Below, piece by piece: positions 25,288-35,651 of a DNA stretch of 64,000 bases. The notes under the pieces were generated by a model. That model was not told the origin of the DNA and ran no database searches. It saw nothing but the letters and a program-made list of their open reading frames with translations. Position 1 is the stretch's first letter. Every line of letters begins with the position of its first letter. The position numbers and the translations under genes are program-made. The stretch comes from Eulemur rufifrons (taxonomy: Eukaryota; Chordata; Mammalia; Primates; Lemuridae): assembly GCF_041146395.1 (NCBI RefSeq), contig NC_091012.1:15552193-15616192 (forward strand). Direction: 5' to 3'.

Positions 25288-26594
25288 GATCTGAGATTTA
25301 TTGCATAGGATAATGACTACAGTAATAAAAATGTATGCATATTTCAAATGTACAGTAAGTGAGTAAATTTCAAATGTCTTGCCACAAAAAATGACAACTG
25401 AGGCAAAAAAATCACATTAGCTTGTTTTCATCATTCCACATTATCTACATATATCAAAACATCATAGTGTACCCCATAAATGTATACAATTATTATTTGT
25501 CAATTAAAACTAATAATAAAATAATGACTTTGGTTTGTAAAGCAAAAATAGGAACATTTCTCAGCTTCACAAATAGGGTCTAGAAATAGGTTTTAGTGTG
25601 TCCTGTGGAAGAAATGTTGAAACCATTTATTTCCAGTAAACCTTGAAACCATGCAGTATGAGTCCCGAGGCACCTTTTATACAAGCAGAGTGATTCTTTG
25701 CAGTCCTGGGCAAGGAAATAGAGGCAGTGTCAATAGGGGTTATAAAGAGGCTCTCAGTCCACTTCCTCCTGGTGCCTCTCTCTGGCCTCCCTGTCCAGTC
25801 CAGGCTGTGAACCTGACCCAGCCTACATCGTAAAAGAGCACGGAGCCTGCCTCAGATACAGCTGATGTCACATGTGCAGAGGACAGGCAGCCTCAGTGAC
25901 TGACCCATTCAGGATGGGAAACACGGCCCTCCCCTCCAACTCATACCACAATCCTAGGATGACTCCACGGTTTGTTTCACAGACATTAAGTTTCCATAAG
26001 AGACACAACCCACCCCGAAATCTTAAAGAGTAAAGAGTGAGAACTTACAGAGCAAAGAGTGACAAGTCAGCTGAGTAGAAATCTGAATCGTGCTAGGAAA
26101 CTAACCCCACTCCCGGGAAGAAATGTCCAAAGTAATTTCTCTTCAAGTTCTTCTCACCCAGACGACTCTCTCCATTTGAGTAAAAGCCCCCAAAGCTCAG
26201 TCTACCTCAATCAGAAACACACAAGGAGCCTTTGATAATTCATGATTCTCAAGCTCTTCTCCAAAACATTTCTCTTCAGTAGGTCCTGGTGGAGCTTGAG
26301 CCACTGTCTTTCAGAAGCTCCCTCAGGTGATCCAAAGACCCCCATGAGGGAACCGCCATATAAAATGCCTCAAGCCTGACCTAAGAACTTGACCCTTCGG
26401 ATCTAAAGATTCTTGTCCTGACTTGGTCTCAGCCCTCTGCTGCCAATCAACCCAAATCCACATCCACACTGAACGTCAGCATTTCTTTCACCATTTAAAT
26501 GGTTTTGTTTAAACTTAGGTTTGTTCTTCCTTCAGACATATTCCATAATGTTATCTTCCTCTCTCTCTCTATCTCTCTCTCTAAGTTCCTAGGG
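25288..26594 (-). mobile_element. 3'-transduced segment of the L1
   Basis: About 1,307 bases of non-L1 sequence lie between the L1's own A tract and the terminal A tract, inside the target-site duplications. They include an old L1M-type tail at about 25435-25530, a (CT)n tract at about 26560-26582 and otherwise unique DNA. It should be a copy of the 3' flank of the progenitor L1 and so would mark where that progenitor sits. Frames in it are short and unsupported. Confidence 0.9.
25297..25302 (-). terminator. Polyadenylation hexamer used by the transduced transcript
   Basis: 'tttatt' on the + strand is AATAAA on the minus strand. It ends nine bases before the terminal A tract, so it is the likely signal that ended the read-through L1 transcript. 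Confidence 0.8.
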
Positions 26595-26916
26595 TTTTTT
26601 TTTTTTTTTTAATTTCATCTTGTTATGGGGGATACAGAATTTCAGGTTACATACGTTGCTCCTGTTCCGCCTTTCCCCCCAAGCCAGAACTCCAGACGTG
26701 TCTGTTCCCCAGGTCGTGCGCATTGCACCCATCATGTAGGTATATATCCCTCCCTTCCCCACCCCCCCTTCCCGAGTCAGCACCTTCAAGTGTTACCACT
26801 CCCCAAACGGAGCACAATGCACTCATTGTGTAGGCATACCCCCATACCCTCCCCCGCCCCCCACCTCAGTCTGACATCCAATTGGTGTTGTTCCCAGATG
26901 TGTATTTAGGTGATGT
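26595..26916 (-). mobile_element. L1 3' UTR and internal A tract
   Basis: L1 3' UTR with the C/G-rich repeats characteristic of this family (two 'cattgcacccatcatgtagg'/'caatgcactcattgtgtagg'-type segments) and a 16-base internal A tract (T on +, 26595-26610). The end reads 'gatgaaattaaaa' on the minus strand, whereas other copies such as 49130-49350 have 'gctgaaataaaa'. The canonical AATAAA is therefore absent here. Confidence 0.9.
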
Positions 26917-29900
26917 TCAGGGAAACCAATTTTCTGGTGAGTACATGTGATACTTGTTTTTCCATTCTTGGGATACTTCACTTAATATAATGGGTTCCAA
27001 TTCTCTCCAGGAGAACCATAGAGATGTTGTATCTTCATCATTCCTTATAGCTGAGTAATATTCCATGGTATACATATACCACAGTTTACTAATCCAATCA
27101 TGTATTGATGGGCATTTGGGTTGCTTCCACATCTTTGCTATTGTGAATTGTGCTGCTATAAACATTCGGGTACATGTGTCTTTGTTACAGAATGACCTTT
27201 TTTCCTTTGGGTATATGCCCAGTAATGGGATTGCTGGATCAAATGGCAGGTCTACTTGAATCTGTTTAAGATACCTCCATAATGCTTTCCACAGGGGTTG
27301 CACTAGTTTGCAGTCCCACCAGCAGTGTATGAGTGTTACTGTCTCTCCGCACCCACGCCAACATGTGTTGTTTTGGGTTTTTTTGATAAAGGCCATTCTC
27401 ACTGGGGTTAAGTGATATCTCATTGTGGTTTTGATTTGCATTTCTCTGATGATTAGGGATGTTGAGCATTTTTTCATATGTTTGTTAGCCATTCTTATAT
27501 CTTCTTTCGAGAAGTTTCTATTCATGTCATTTGCCCACTTTTTGATAGGGTTACTTGATTTTTTCTTGCTGATTTTCCTGAGTTCTAAATAGATTCTTGT
27601 TATCAGTCCTTTATCTGATGTGTAGTATGCAAAAATTTTTTCCCATTCTGTAGGTGGTCTGTTTATTCTCTGGACTGTTTCTTTGGCTGTGCAGAAGCTT
27701 TTTAATTTAATCATGTCCCATTCATTAATTTTTGTTGCTGCTGTGATTGCCTTGGGGGTCTTTTTCATAAATTCTTTGCCTAGGCCAATGTCTGTAAGAG
27801 TCTTTCCTACATTTTCTTCTAGAATTCTGATTGTATCACGCCTAAGGTTTAAGTCTGTTATCCACCGTGATTTGATTTTTGTGAGAGGTGAAAGCTGTGG
27901 GTCCTGTTTCAGTCTTCTACAAGTGGCTAACCGATTCTCCCAGCACCATTTATTGAATAGGGATTCTTGTCCCCAGAGTATATTCTTTCCTGCTTTGTCA
28001 AAAATTAGGTGACTATATGAGGATGGTTCTATATTTGGATTTTCTGTTGTGTTCCACTGGTCTGTGTCCCTGTACTTGTGCCAGTACCAGGCTGTTTTAA
28101 GAACCACGGCCTTATAGTATAGTTTGAGGTCTGGCAAATTAATACCTCCCATTTTGTTTTTGTTGCTTAAAATTGCTTTTGCTATACAGGGTCTTCTCTG
28201 ATTCCATAAAAAGTGTATAATTATTTTCTCTACATCTGTAAAGAATGATGTTGGTAATTTAATAGGGATTGCATTGAATCTGTAGATCACTTTGGGTAGT
28301 ATAGACATTTTATCAATGTTGATTCTTCCGATCCACGAGCATGGTATATTTTTCCATCTATTTGCAAGTTCTGCTATTTCTTTTCTCAGTGTTTCATAGT
28401 TTTCCTGATAGAGGTCCTTTACCTCTTTAGTTAGATATATACCTAGATATTTTATTTTTTTTGTTGCTATTTTGAAGGGTATTGAGTCTTTAATTTGGTT
28501 TTCTGATTGACTGTTGTTGGCATATATAAATGCCTCTGATTTGTGTATATTAATTTTGTAGCCAGAGACTTTGCTATATTCGTTAATCAATTCCAGGAGT
28601 CTCATGGTTGAATCCTGGGGGTTTTCCAGATATAGCATCATATCGTCAGCAAAAAGTGAGAGTTTGATCTCTTCCTTCCCTATTTGGACTCCCTTGATTC
28701 TGCTCTCTTGCCTGATAGCTCTCGCAAGGACTTCCAATACTATGTTGAAAAGTAATGGGGACAGTGGGCAGCCCTGTCTGGTTCCAGTTCTAAGTGGGAG
28801 TGCTTTCAATTTTTCCCCATTCAGAATGATGTTGGTTGTGGGTCTGTCATATATGGCTCGTATCATTTTTAGGTAGGTTCCATCTACGCCTATTTTGTTA
28901 AGCGTTTTTATCATAAAAGAGTGTTGAATTTTGTCAAATGCTTTTTCTGCATCTAATGAGAGTATCATATGGTTTTTGGTTTTGCTTCTATTTATGTGGT
29001 GAATTACATTTATAGATTTACGTATGTTGAACCACCCCTGCATCTCGGGGATGAAGCCCACTTGGTCGTGGTGGATTATTTTTTTGATAAGTACTTGGAT
29101 TCGATTTGCTAGTATTTTATTGAAAATTTTTGCATCTATATTCATGAGAGAAATTGGTCTGTAATTCTCTATTTTTGTTGCGTCCTTTCCTGGTTTTGGT
29201 ATCAATGTTATATTGGCTTGGTAGAACGTGTTGGTGAGAATTGCATTCTTCTCAATATTAGAGAATAGTTTATGTAGGATGGGCACCAGTTCTTCTTTGT
29301 ATGTATGGTAAAATTCAGGTGTGAACCCATCTGGACCAGGGCTTTTCTTTTTGGGAAGGTTTTTTATTGCTGTTTCGATTTCAGTTCTTGATATTGGTCT
29401 GTTCAGGTACTCTATTTCTTCCTGGTTGAGCCTGGGAAGACTATGTGTTTCTAAAAATTTGTCCATTTCCTCCGCATTCTCCAGTTTGTGTGCATAAAGA
29501 TTTTTGTAGAATTCATAGATGATATCTTGTATATCTGTAGCATCGGTTGTGATTTCTCCTTTCATGTTCCTAATGGAGGTTATTAGAGATTTTACTTTTG
29601 TGCTCTTGGTTAGTTTAGCCAGAGGTGTGTCTATTTTGTTTATCTTTTCAAAGAACCAACTTTTTGTTTCATTAATTTCCCTTATAGTTCCTTTGTTGTC
29701 CTTTCCATTTAATTCTGATTTGATCTTAGTAATTTCTCGCCTTCTGCTGGGTTTGGGGTCGTTCTGTTCTTCTTTCTCCAGCTCTTTGAGTCTATCCGTT
29801 AGGTTGTCTATTTGCATGTTTTCTGTCTTTTGGATATAGGCATTTATGGATATGAATTTCCCTCTCAGGACTGCTTTAGCTGTGTCCCATAGATTTTGAT

Positions 29901-30795
29901 AAGTTGTATCTCCATTGTCATTTAATTCAAAGAAACTTTTGATTTCCATCTTGATTTCTTCCTTTATAGAATAATTATTCAGGAGAAAGTTATTTAGCTT
30001 CCATGACTTTGAGTAAGAGTGAGGGTTTCTGTTTGTGATCATTGTTACTTTTATTCCACTGTGATCTGAGAAGATGCATGGTATAATTTCTATTTTTTTG
30101 AATTTTTTAAGACATGCTTTATGTCCTAGGACATGGTCAATCTTAGAGAATGTCCCATGAGCTGATGAGAAAAATGTATATTCTGTGGACTTTGGGTGGA
30201 ATGTCCTATAGATGTCAGCCATGCCCATTTGTTCTAGCATTCTATTTAGGTCCATTAGGTCTTTGTTTATTTTCTGTTTAGAGGATCTGTCCTGTACTGT
30301 CAGTGGGGTGTTAAAGTCTCCAGGTATTACAGTATTATTATATATCATCTGGTTCAGATCTAGTAGGGTTTGCTTTATGAATCTAGGTGCACCTATGTTG
30401 GGTGCATATATATTGAGTATAGTCATGGCTTCTTGTTGAATTGTGCCCTTGACCAGTATGTAGTAGCCATCTTTGTCTTTTATTATTTTTGTTGGTTTGA
30501 AAGCTAAGTTATTGGAAATTAAGATTGCCACACCAGCTTTCTTTTCGTTACCGTTTGCTTGAAATACCGATTTCCATCCTTTTACTTTCAGTCTAAATGC
30601 ATCTTTGCTCGTTAGGTGGGTTTCTTGAAGACAGCAGATACTTGGCTTGTGCTTTTTTATCCATTGGGACAGTCTATGTCTCTTGATCGGGGAATTCAAG
30701 CCATTCACATTTATTGAGAAAACTGATAAGTGAGACGGTTTTTTGTTCAGCTTGTTGGGTAGAACTTCATTGTGATGTTTTCTCTCCTGAGCCAT
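26917..30795 (-). CDS. L1 ORF2 protein: endonuclease and reverse transcriptase
   Basis: An uninterrupted frame of 1,292 codons encodes the enzyme that nicks target DNA and copies L1 RNA into it (target-primed reverse transcription, in the nucleus). Human L1 ORF2p has 1,275 residues; here every landmark is shifted by about 15, implying an N-terminal extension. Apurinic-type endonuclease domain, residues about 23-255: N29, E58, Y130, D160 with N162, D220 and 'SDHS' with H245 match the active-site set. Reverse transcriptase, about 500-790: 'DAEKAFD' at 615-621 and 'FADD' at 715-718 hold the catalytic aspartates. A C-terminal 'C-x3-C-x7-H-x4-C' motif ('CWRGCGET...HCWWDC') is complete. The start ATG is 39 bases after the ORF1 stop, as in other L1s, where ORF2 is translated by reinitiation. 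I see no missing key residue. Function is inferred from motifs. Confidence 0.96.
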   Translation of the reverse strand: MAQERKHHNEVLPNKLNKKPSHLSVFSINVNGLNSPIKRHRLSQWIKKHKPSICCLQETHLTSKDAFRLKVKGWKSVFQANGNEKKAGVAILISNNLAFKPTKIIKDKDGYYILVKGTIQQEAMTILNIYAPNIGAPRFIKQTLLDLNQMIYNNTVIPGDFNTPLTVQDRSSKQKINKDLMDLNRMLEQMGMADIYRTFHPKSTEYTFFSSAHGTFSKIDHVLGHKACLKKFKKIEIIPCIFSDHSGIKVTMITNRNPHSYSKSWKLNNFLLNNYSIKEEIKMEIKSFFELNDNGDTTYQNLWDTAKAVLRGKFISINAYIQKTENMQIDNLTDRLKELEKEEQNDPKPSRRREITKIKSELNGKDNKGTIREINETKSWFFEKINKIDTPLAKLTKSTKVKSLITSIRNMKGEITTDATDIQDIIYEFYKNLYAHKLENAEEMDKFLETHSLPRLNQEEIEYLNRPISRTEIETAIKNLPKKKSPGPDGFTPEFYHTYKEELVPILHKLFSNIEKNAILTNTFYQANITLIPKPGKDATKIENYRPISLMNIDAKIFNKILANRIQVLIKKIIHHDQVGFIPEMQGWFNIRKSINVIHHINRSKTKNHMILSLDAEKAFDKIQHSFMIKTLNKIGVDGTYLKMIRAIYDRPTTNIILNGEKLKALPLRTGTRQGCPLSPLLFNIVLEVLARAIRQESRIKGVQIGKEEIKLSLFADDMMLYLENPQDSTMRLLELINEYSKVSGYKINIHKSEAFIYANNSQSENQIKDSIPFKIATKKIKYLGIYLTKEVKDLYQENYETLRKEIAELANRWKNIPCSWIGRINIDKMSILPKVIYRFNAIPIKLPTSFFTDVEKIIIHFLWNQRRPCIAKAILSNKNKMGGINLPDLKLYYKAVVLKTAWYWHKYRDTDQWNTTENPNIEPSSYSHLIFDKAGKNILWGQESLFNKWCWENRLATCRRLKQDPQLSPLTKIKSRWITDLNLRRDTIRILEENVGKTLTDIGLGKEFMKKTPKAITAATKINEWDMIKLKSFCTAKETVQRINRPPTEWEKIFAYYTSDKGLITRIYLELRKISKKKSSNPIKKWANDMNRNFSKEDIRMANKHMKKCSTSLIIREMQIKTTMRYHLTPVRMAFIKKTQNNTCWRGCGETVTLIHCWWDCKLVQPLWKALWRYLKQIQVDLPFDPAIPLLGIYPKEKRSFCNKDTCTRMFIAAQFTIAKMWKQPKCPSIHDWISKLWYMYTMEYYSAIRNDEDTTSLWFSWRELEPIILSEVSQEWKNKYHMYSPENWFP

Positions 30796-30834
30796 TGTTG
30801 TATCTGGAATTTCATCTTTAGCTCTTGAGTAGTT

Positions 30835-31842
30835 TTACATTCGTGGATCTTTCTTGTGCTGATCCGTGTATAACTCTCTTTTGAGTACTTCTTGTAGGGC
30901 TGGTCTTGTCTTGGTGAATTCCCTCAACCTTTGTTTATCTGAGAATGTCTTGATTTCTCCTTCGTATAGAAAACTTAGCTTAGCTGGGTACAAGATTCTA
31001 GGCTGGGCATTATTCTGTTTCAGAAGCGTGAAAATGGGGCCCCAAACTCTTCTTGCTTGTAAGGTTTCAGCTGAGAAATCTGGCGTAATTCTGATGGGTT
31101 TTCCTTTATAAGTTACTTGTTTCTTTCTCCTTACAGCTCGGAGAAGGGACTCTTTAGTGGATATTTTGGTCAGCCTGATGACTACGTGGTGTGGTGTTTT
31201 CCTATTTGCTATGAATCTCCCAGGGGTCCTTTGAGCTTCTTGAATCTGTATGTCTAGAGTATTGGCAAGGCCTGGAAAATTTTCCTCGATTATTTCTTCA
31301 AATAGCTTGTCCAACCCTTGCTTATTGTCTTCTTCACCCTCAGGAATGCCAATAACTCTCAAGTTAGGTTTCTTCACATAATCCTACATTTCTTGAAGAC
31401 TCAGATCATTTCTCTTACTTTTTTGATCTATCTCTGTGACTGACTTATTTAGTTGGAAGGAATTATCTTCAATTTCTGAGATTCTTTCCTCTGTTTGATC
31501 TACCCTGCTTTTGAGACTTTCCACAGTGTTTTGTAGCTCTCTGAGTGAATTCTTCATTTCTAGGAGTTCTGTTTGGTTTTTCTTCAATATTTCAATTTCT
31601 TTAGTGAATTTTTCCTCCAAATCCTGTATTTTTTTTTTGCCATTTTCCTTGTGTTGTTTTTCCATTGATTCTTGTATATTATTCAGCTTGTTTATAATCC
31701 ATAATTGGAATTCTTCTTGTGACATGTTGGTGTTTTGAGTCTGGTTTGTGTCAAATGGTTGAGAGCTGGTATTTCTCTTTGGGGGTGAGCTTTCTGTTTG
31801 ATTCTTTGTGCTTCCTGTGTTTTTTCGCTGGGCCCTTCCCAT
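30835..31842 (-). pseudogene. L1 ORF1 protein with one in-frame amber stop
   Basis: ORF1p is the RNA-binding chaperone of the L1 ribonucleoprotein and acts in cytoplasmic particles with ORF2p. The frame runs 152 codons from the ATG at 31842, meets TAG at 31384-31386 and continues in the same frame for another 182 codons to a stop at 30835-30837. The total of about 335 codons is close to the human length of 338. A long heptad-rich region (roughly residues 45-145) predicts the trimeric coiled coil. The stop lies just before the RRM, in a spot where the family has tryptophan ('...QE-x-W-DYVK'), so a single G-to-A change explains it. Downstream 'RTPGRF', 'KGKPIRITPDFSAETLQARR' and 'YPAKLSF' match the RRM/C-terminal domains. 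No frameshift seen. The truncated product would lack both RNA-binding domains. Confidence 0.93.
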
Positions 31843-32564
31843 CTAGATTAATCGTTGGATCTTTTCTTATAGATTTAGTCTGGTTAACAGCACTCTCTGT
31901 GCTCTATTCTTAGGCTGTGGAGCAGTCTAGGTATATTGCTTCCTTTGGCAAGAGGGGGAGACTGTTGTGAATTGTTTAGAAATTTTTCTATTTCAGTTGG
32001 GGGACTGCTTCTGATGGGTCCAATCCTAGAGGATTGGAGTGATCCAAGACTGCTTTGGCGAGTTAGGACACTGTGTTGTAGTCTTTCAGAAGGCAGGCAG
32101 GGTCCACACTAGTAGTGGACCAAAATTCTGTTTGTTTGTTTGTTTCCCTTTGGTTCTCCCTCTATAGGGGTGGTTTCTGTCTCTATCTGCAGGAAAGATA
32201 CTAGCTGTGGGGAGTGGATGGTGCCCTCGCTCGCTCAGCGCCCCAGTTGCCGCAACTCCCACGGGCAAAAGTCTGCCTTGGCCCAATGTCCCCAGGGACC
32301 AGGCTCCACACTCTCACTTCTGGAGAAGTAGTCAATGTTTAGACATGGGTGGGGTCCCTATATAAGGTCTGTGGACCAGGGGAGGGGGCCGTCCAGGGAG
32401 CCTCTTGGCACCCTATTGCTCCGCAGTGACTTGGCTGTGGGCCCCAAGATGGCGATTGCGCACCCGCAGATCGCCGGCGTTGGGAGTGACTACTCAGGTT
32501 CCGGTATGTACCAGAGCCAGGGGCCTGGCCCGTTCCCAAGCTCACCGTGGGTTCCCTGTTAGAA

Positions 32565-32815
32565 GGCAAAAAGAGAGAAGAAATAAAGAAAAAGAAAAAA
32601 GAAAAGAAAAGAAAAAGAAAAAAAAAGAAAGGAAGAGAAAAGAAAGAACAGAAGGAGAAGAAAAAGAAAGAGAAAAGAAAAGGAGAAAAGAAGAGGAAAA
32701 AAAAGGAAAGAGAGAAAAGAAAAAACAAAACCAAAAAAAAAAAAAAAAAACAAAAAAGCAAAATAAAACAAAACAAAACAAAGAAAAAACAAAAACCAAA
32801 CTAACAAATAATACA
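32565..32815. repeat. 250-bp purine-rich (A/G) tract in the L1 5' UTR
   Basis: The + strand is almost purely A and G from about 32565 to 32730, then A-rich with scattered C to about 32815. The coding (minus) strand of the L1 is therefore a polypyrimidine run. Long Lys/Arg/Glu-rich and Phe/Leu-rich frames across it are composition artefacts. Confidence 0.9.
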
Positions 32816-32957
32816 AGAGACCTAACCCAGAAACAGCAAAAACACAAACACAAAAGAACAAAAACAAAGCTACACAGCACCACAGCACATCGCTAAATGA
32901 AGGGATACACAATTCTGAAGTATACAGTTCAGGGGCTCAATGATTGTGTTTTTGCGC

Positions 32958-33051
32958 CTTAGCGCAGCTCCGCCCCTTCATGCCCGCTCCGTTGGGTCCT
33001 GAGCGGCAACTCAATGTTTATTTTACGTCTTAGCGCAGCTCCGCCCCTTCA
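32958..33051. repeat. Duplicated GC-box phrase in L1 5' UTR
   Basis: A 23-bp phrase containing 'gcagctccgccccttca' occurs at 32958-32980 and again, identical, at 33029-33051 (71-bp spacing). Each holds a 'ccgcccc' GC-box-like core. It may be a remnant of monomeric 5' UTR structure or a local tandem duplication. Confidence 0.8.
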
Positions 33052-33816
33052 CACCGAGCACGTCCTGGCGGAGATGGCGCGGGCCCAGAGACCAGCGGAG
33101 GGCGCCTGGGTGAGAGAGCTGCTCGGCACCTTATGGCTCCCGAGCGGTTCCGCCTTTGCTTTCAAGATGACGCCCGCAGCGCTCCGGGGTCGGAGGGGGA
33201 CCGGCTCCCTGGCAGGCAGAGACCAGAGACCGCCACTGCTGGGGGGGTTGGCGGGCAAAGCCGCCGGGGGCCACCGGCTGAAGAACCACCGACAAAAGTA
33301 GCGCAGAGGTACAGCACAATTCGCTGATCGGGGATCCTTCATGCCCCTCCCCCCTGGCACAGGTCCCTCCCTTCTCGCCAAGGGCTGTCTCAGCCGAGAT
33401 TTCCCAGGTTCCAAGCTATTCTCCCGAAAAAGCCTCCTGTCTGCAATGCCCTACGTCTCCCTTGGTGATTCTGCTCTGGCTTGCGAGGGGGTCTCCAAGC
33501 AATTGGGGGTGGAGGTCAGTGAGGAGCGCAAGCTGCTTTTCCTAAAGACTGCCCCCGCCCCACCTGGGGGCGGGCGCAGCCGCCTGCGCTCCGCTGGCTA
33601 CTGTCTGTTCCGCGCCTTCCGCAGAGTTCCGCGATCTTAATTTCTGTTCACCTCAGACCTCACTTGCTCTGTTTGTTCCACGCCGATTCTCCGGGGATTC
33701 ACACCGCTGTTCCTGTGTGGGAGCGGTCCTCTAGCGTTGTGGCAGGTCCGAATCCACGGTTCCTCGCCGGAGCGCAGATCCAAGCAGTCACCGCCACTCC
33801 GCCATCTTCCTATCTC

Positions 33817-33831
33817 CTATATGGTATTCTT
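33817..33831. repeat. L1 target-site duplication, right copy
   Basis: Exact copy of 25261-25275, adjoining the 5' end of the minus-strand L1. Confidence 0.95.
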
Positions 33832-34262
33832 AATACAGGTTTTTTGTTACCTTGATGAAAGCTTTTTTTTTTTTCCTTCCAAGTATAATTCAAACACAAA
33901 GAAAGAAATTTGGGGGCTGCTTAAAAGAACTGAAAAGTGTGAAATGTTATTGCCAGAGCTGCAGAATTTTTTTTAAATATGAAGTAGTTTACCGTTGGAT
34001 TTGTGATTTCTTTAAAATTCTAACTTTGACACAGATATATCTTCAGTGACTTAAGACTTCATTTTCCTGCTCTAAAGGAGAGGTGGTGTAAAGGTTTGGG
34101 AGTTAAAATGCCAGACCCTGCCTGTAAAAGACTGTTTCCATGGCTCCCCACCTCCGGCCCCCAGTAGAATCCTGTTCAAAGATAAGATTGTTGAGGTGAA
34201 AGTTCTTAAGACTCTAAACCACTGGGAGGAGGGAGATGGGAGGGGGAAAAGGAAGAAATATT
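33832..34262. other. No gene recognised
   Basis: AT-rich unique flank of the L1 insertion site. No supported feature. Confidence 0.45.
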
Positions 34263-34280
34263 TGAGGTTTTTTTTACTTT

Positions 34281-34484
34281 TTTTTAATTTCAGCATATTA
34301 TGGGGGTTGAAAAGTTCAGATTATGTATATTGCCCATGCCCCCCACCCCGCTGAGTCAGAGCTTCAAGCATGTCAATTCCCCAGACAGTGCACATCACAC
34401 TCATTATATAGGTATACACCCATCCCCTCCCCACCCCCACATCTGCCCGACACCCAATTAGTGTTATTCCCAAATGTGTACTTG
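34281..34484 (-). mobile_element. Short L1 3' end
   Basis: T tract followed by 'aatttcagcatattatgggg' and the C-rich 3' UTR, ending at 'gtgttattcccaaatgtgta'. Only about 200 bases of L1 remain (severe 5' truncation). Flanks carry an imperfect duplication: 'ttgaggttttttttacttt' before and 'ttgagtttttacttct' after. Confidence 0.88.
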
Positions 34485-34499
34485 AGTTTTTACTTCTAG

Positions 34500-35249
34500 A
34501 ATTTTGAAAAGAGATGAATCTAGGTAAAAATAATTTAGGATAACAAGGTGGTTTGTGAATAAAAATTAAGTGCTTTGAAATAGAAAACATTGGATCACAA
34601 AGAAGTTTACATGTGGCTGGCTTATTTTTTCATTTAAGTGCCAGTGGTTTCATTGCTATAGAGGAAAAGCCTTAGAGCTCTTTTATTGAAACTTTGGTTA
34701 GACTCTTAATTCACTTAAAAGTTAGAATAATTAAGCCTCATGACATGAGGGATGTGCCTTTGCAATTGGGAAGTGCTGTACTCACTTTTCAGAATATTCA
34801 AAAACTGCAAAAGAATGAACAAATATATTATGTGAATTAATTGATTGTACCTTTATACACAAAGCATGTAAGTACTTGTGAAAATTTTTGCTCTGCTTGG
34901 TGGTTTAAAATAAGCCTGTGAGTGATTTTACAAAACAGTTATTAGATGGGTAGCATAGGATGAGAGTCCAAAATGGTCTCTTTACATCATTCTTTAGGAT
35001 GTATAACACATTTTCATGTACATCATATTTGGCCCTTCCAAATACAAATAAAGCCTGTGTATATTCTCTCTATATTTCTGATGAAGAAACAAGGACTTAA
35101 AGATCTGAAATGACTGTGTAAGACAGCTACTGAACCACACAAAAGTTCTAAGTCCTCAGACTGGCATGGAGGTGACAGATATGCCAAATTTGGTTCTTAA
35201 AATACTTTAAAAGATGAGGAATCCATCGTATTAATATTTTACCCAGCTA
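34500..35249. other. No gene recognised
   Basis: AT-rich sequence without open frames or recognisable repeats. A MIR-like phrase ('ttctgatgaagaaacaagga') may lie near 35075. Confidence 0.4.
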
Positions 35250-35385
35250 TTTTTAAAAAAAAATTTTAGAGATAGATTTTGCTATCTTGCTCCACCTGGC
35301 CATGAACTCCTAGCCTCAAGCAATCCTCCCTCTACAGCCTCGAAAAGTGATGGGATTACAGGTATGAACCACCATGCCTGGCTTG
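35250..35385 (-). repeat. Alu right-monomer-like fragment (FRAM type)
   Basis: A single monomer on the minus strand: 'gccatgaactcctagcctca', 'agcaatcctccctctacagc' and 'gatgggattacaggtatgaa', ending 'ccaccatgcctggc'. Old and diverged; no left monomer. Confidence 0.75.
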
Positions 35386-35399
35386 CATTGTCAGAAAGT

Positions 35400-35600
35400 A
35401 CTTAAGTGTATAGCAATGGACTTGTAAAATAAACTGGTACATCCACACAAAGGAGTTCTATGAGCTATAAAAATAATAATATCTCTCTTTACTGCTATGG
35501 AGTCATCACTAGGATGTTATATGAAAAAGCAAGGGGGAGAACATACATTAACTTACATGAAAGAAAGCAGGGGAAATATATGTTTGTTTATTTAAAAAAA
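35400..35600 (+). repeat. Old L1 3' fragment
   Basis: Phrases such as 'aataaactggtacatccaca' and 'gagctataaaaataataa' resemble the end of ORF2 in old plus-strand L1. Weak call. Confidence 0.35.
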
Positions 35601-35614
35601 AACACTGAAAGGAA

Positions 35615-35616
<2 letters not shown>

Positions 35617-35650
<34 letters not shown>
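35617..35650. repeat. (TG)n microsatellite
   Basis: A pure TG run of about 16 units. Confidence 0.97.

Positions 35651-35651
<1 letters not shown>

Larger units (their letters stand above)
25276..33816 (-). mobile_element. Full-length young L1 with 3' transduction
   Basis: The whole insertion between the two 15-bp duplications is about 8.5 kb. Read on the minus strand the order is 5' UTR (33816-31843), ORF1 with one stop (31842-30835), a 39-bp spacer, intact ORF2 (30795-26917), 3' UTR, the L1's own A tract (26610-26595), about 1.3 kb of non-L1 sequence (26594-25288) and a second A tract (25287-25274). An AATAAA hexamer lies nine bases before the second A tract. The duplications flank the composite, not the L1 body, so L1 and downstream sequence were copied together. 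The 5' end has a YY1-like 'aagatggcgg' at the first bases, as expected of an untruncated L1. Few defects imply a recent insertion; ORF1 damage argues against present autonomous activity. Confidence 0.95.
31843..33816 (-). promoter_or_regulatory. L1 5' UTR / internal promoter region
   Basis: About 1.97 kb upstream of ORF1 on the minus strand, CpG-rich in its outer 0.9 kb (32940-33816). A YY1-type site (AAGATGGCGG on the minus strand, about 33798-33808) sits at the very start of the element, as in human L1, where it positions the transcription start. A second YY1-like 'caagatggcg' occurs at 32445-32454 on the + strand. A duplicated 23-bp phrase and a long A/G tract also lie inside. Promoter function is inferred from position and family. 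Confidence 0.8.

Noticed and set aside
27683..30439. Plus-strand frames over the L1 (for example 28571-28876, 29519-29839)
   Set aside because: Antisense shadows of ORF2.
32405..32912. Long Lys/Arg/Glu-rich and Phe/Leu-rich open frames
   Set aside because: They are translations of the low-complexity A/G tract in the L1 5' UTR and have no independent support.
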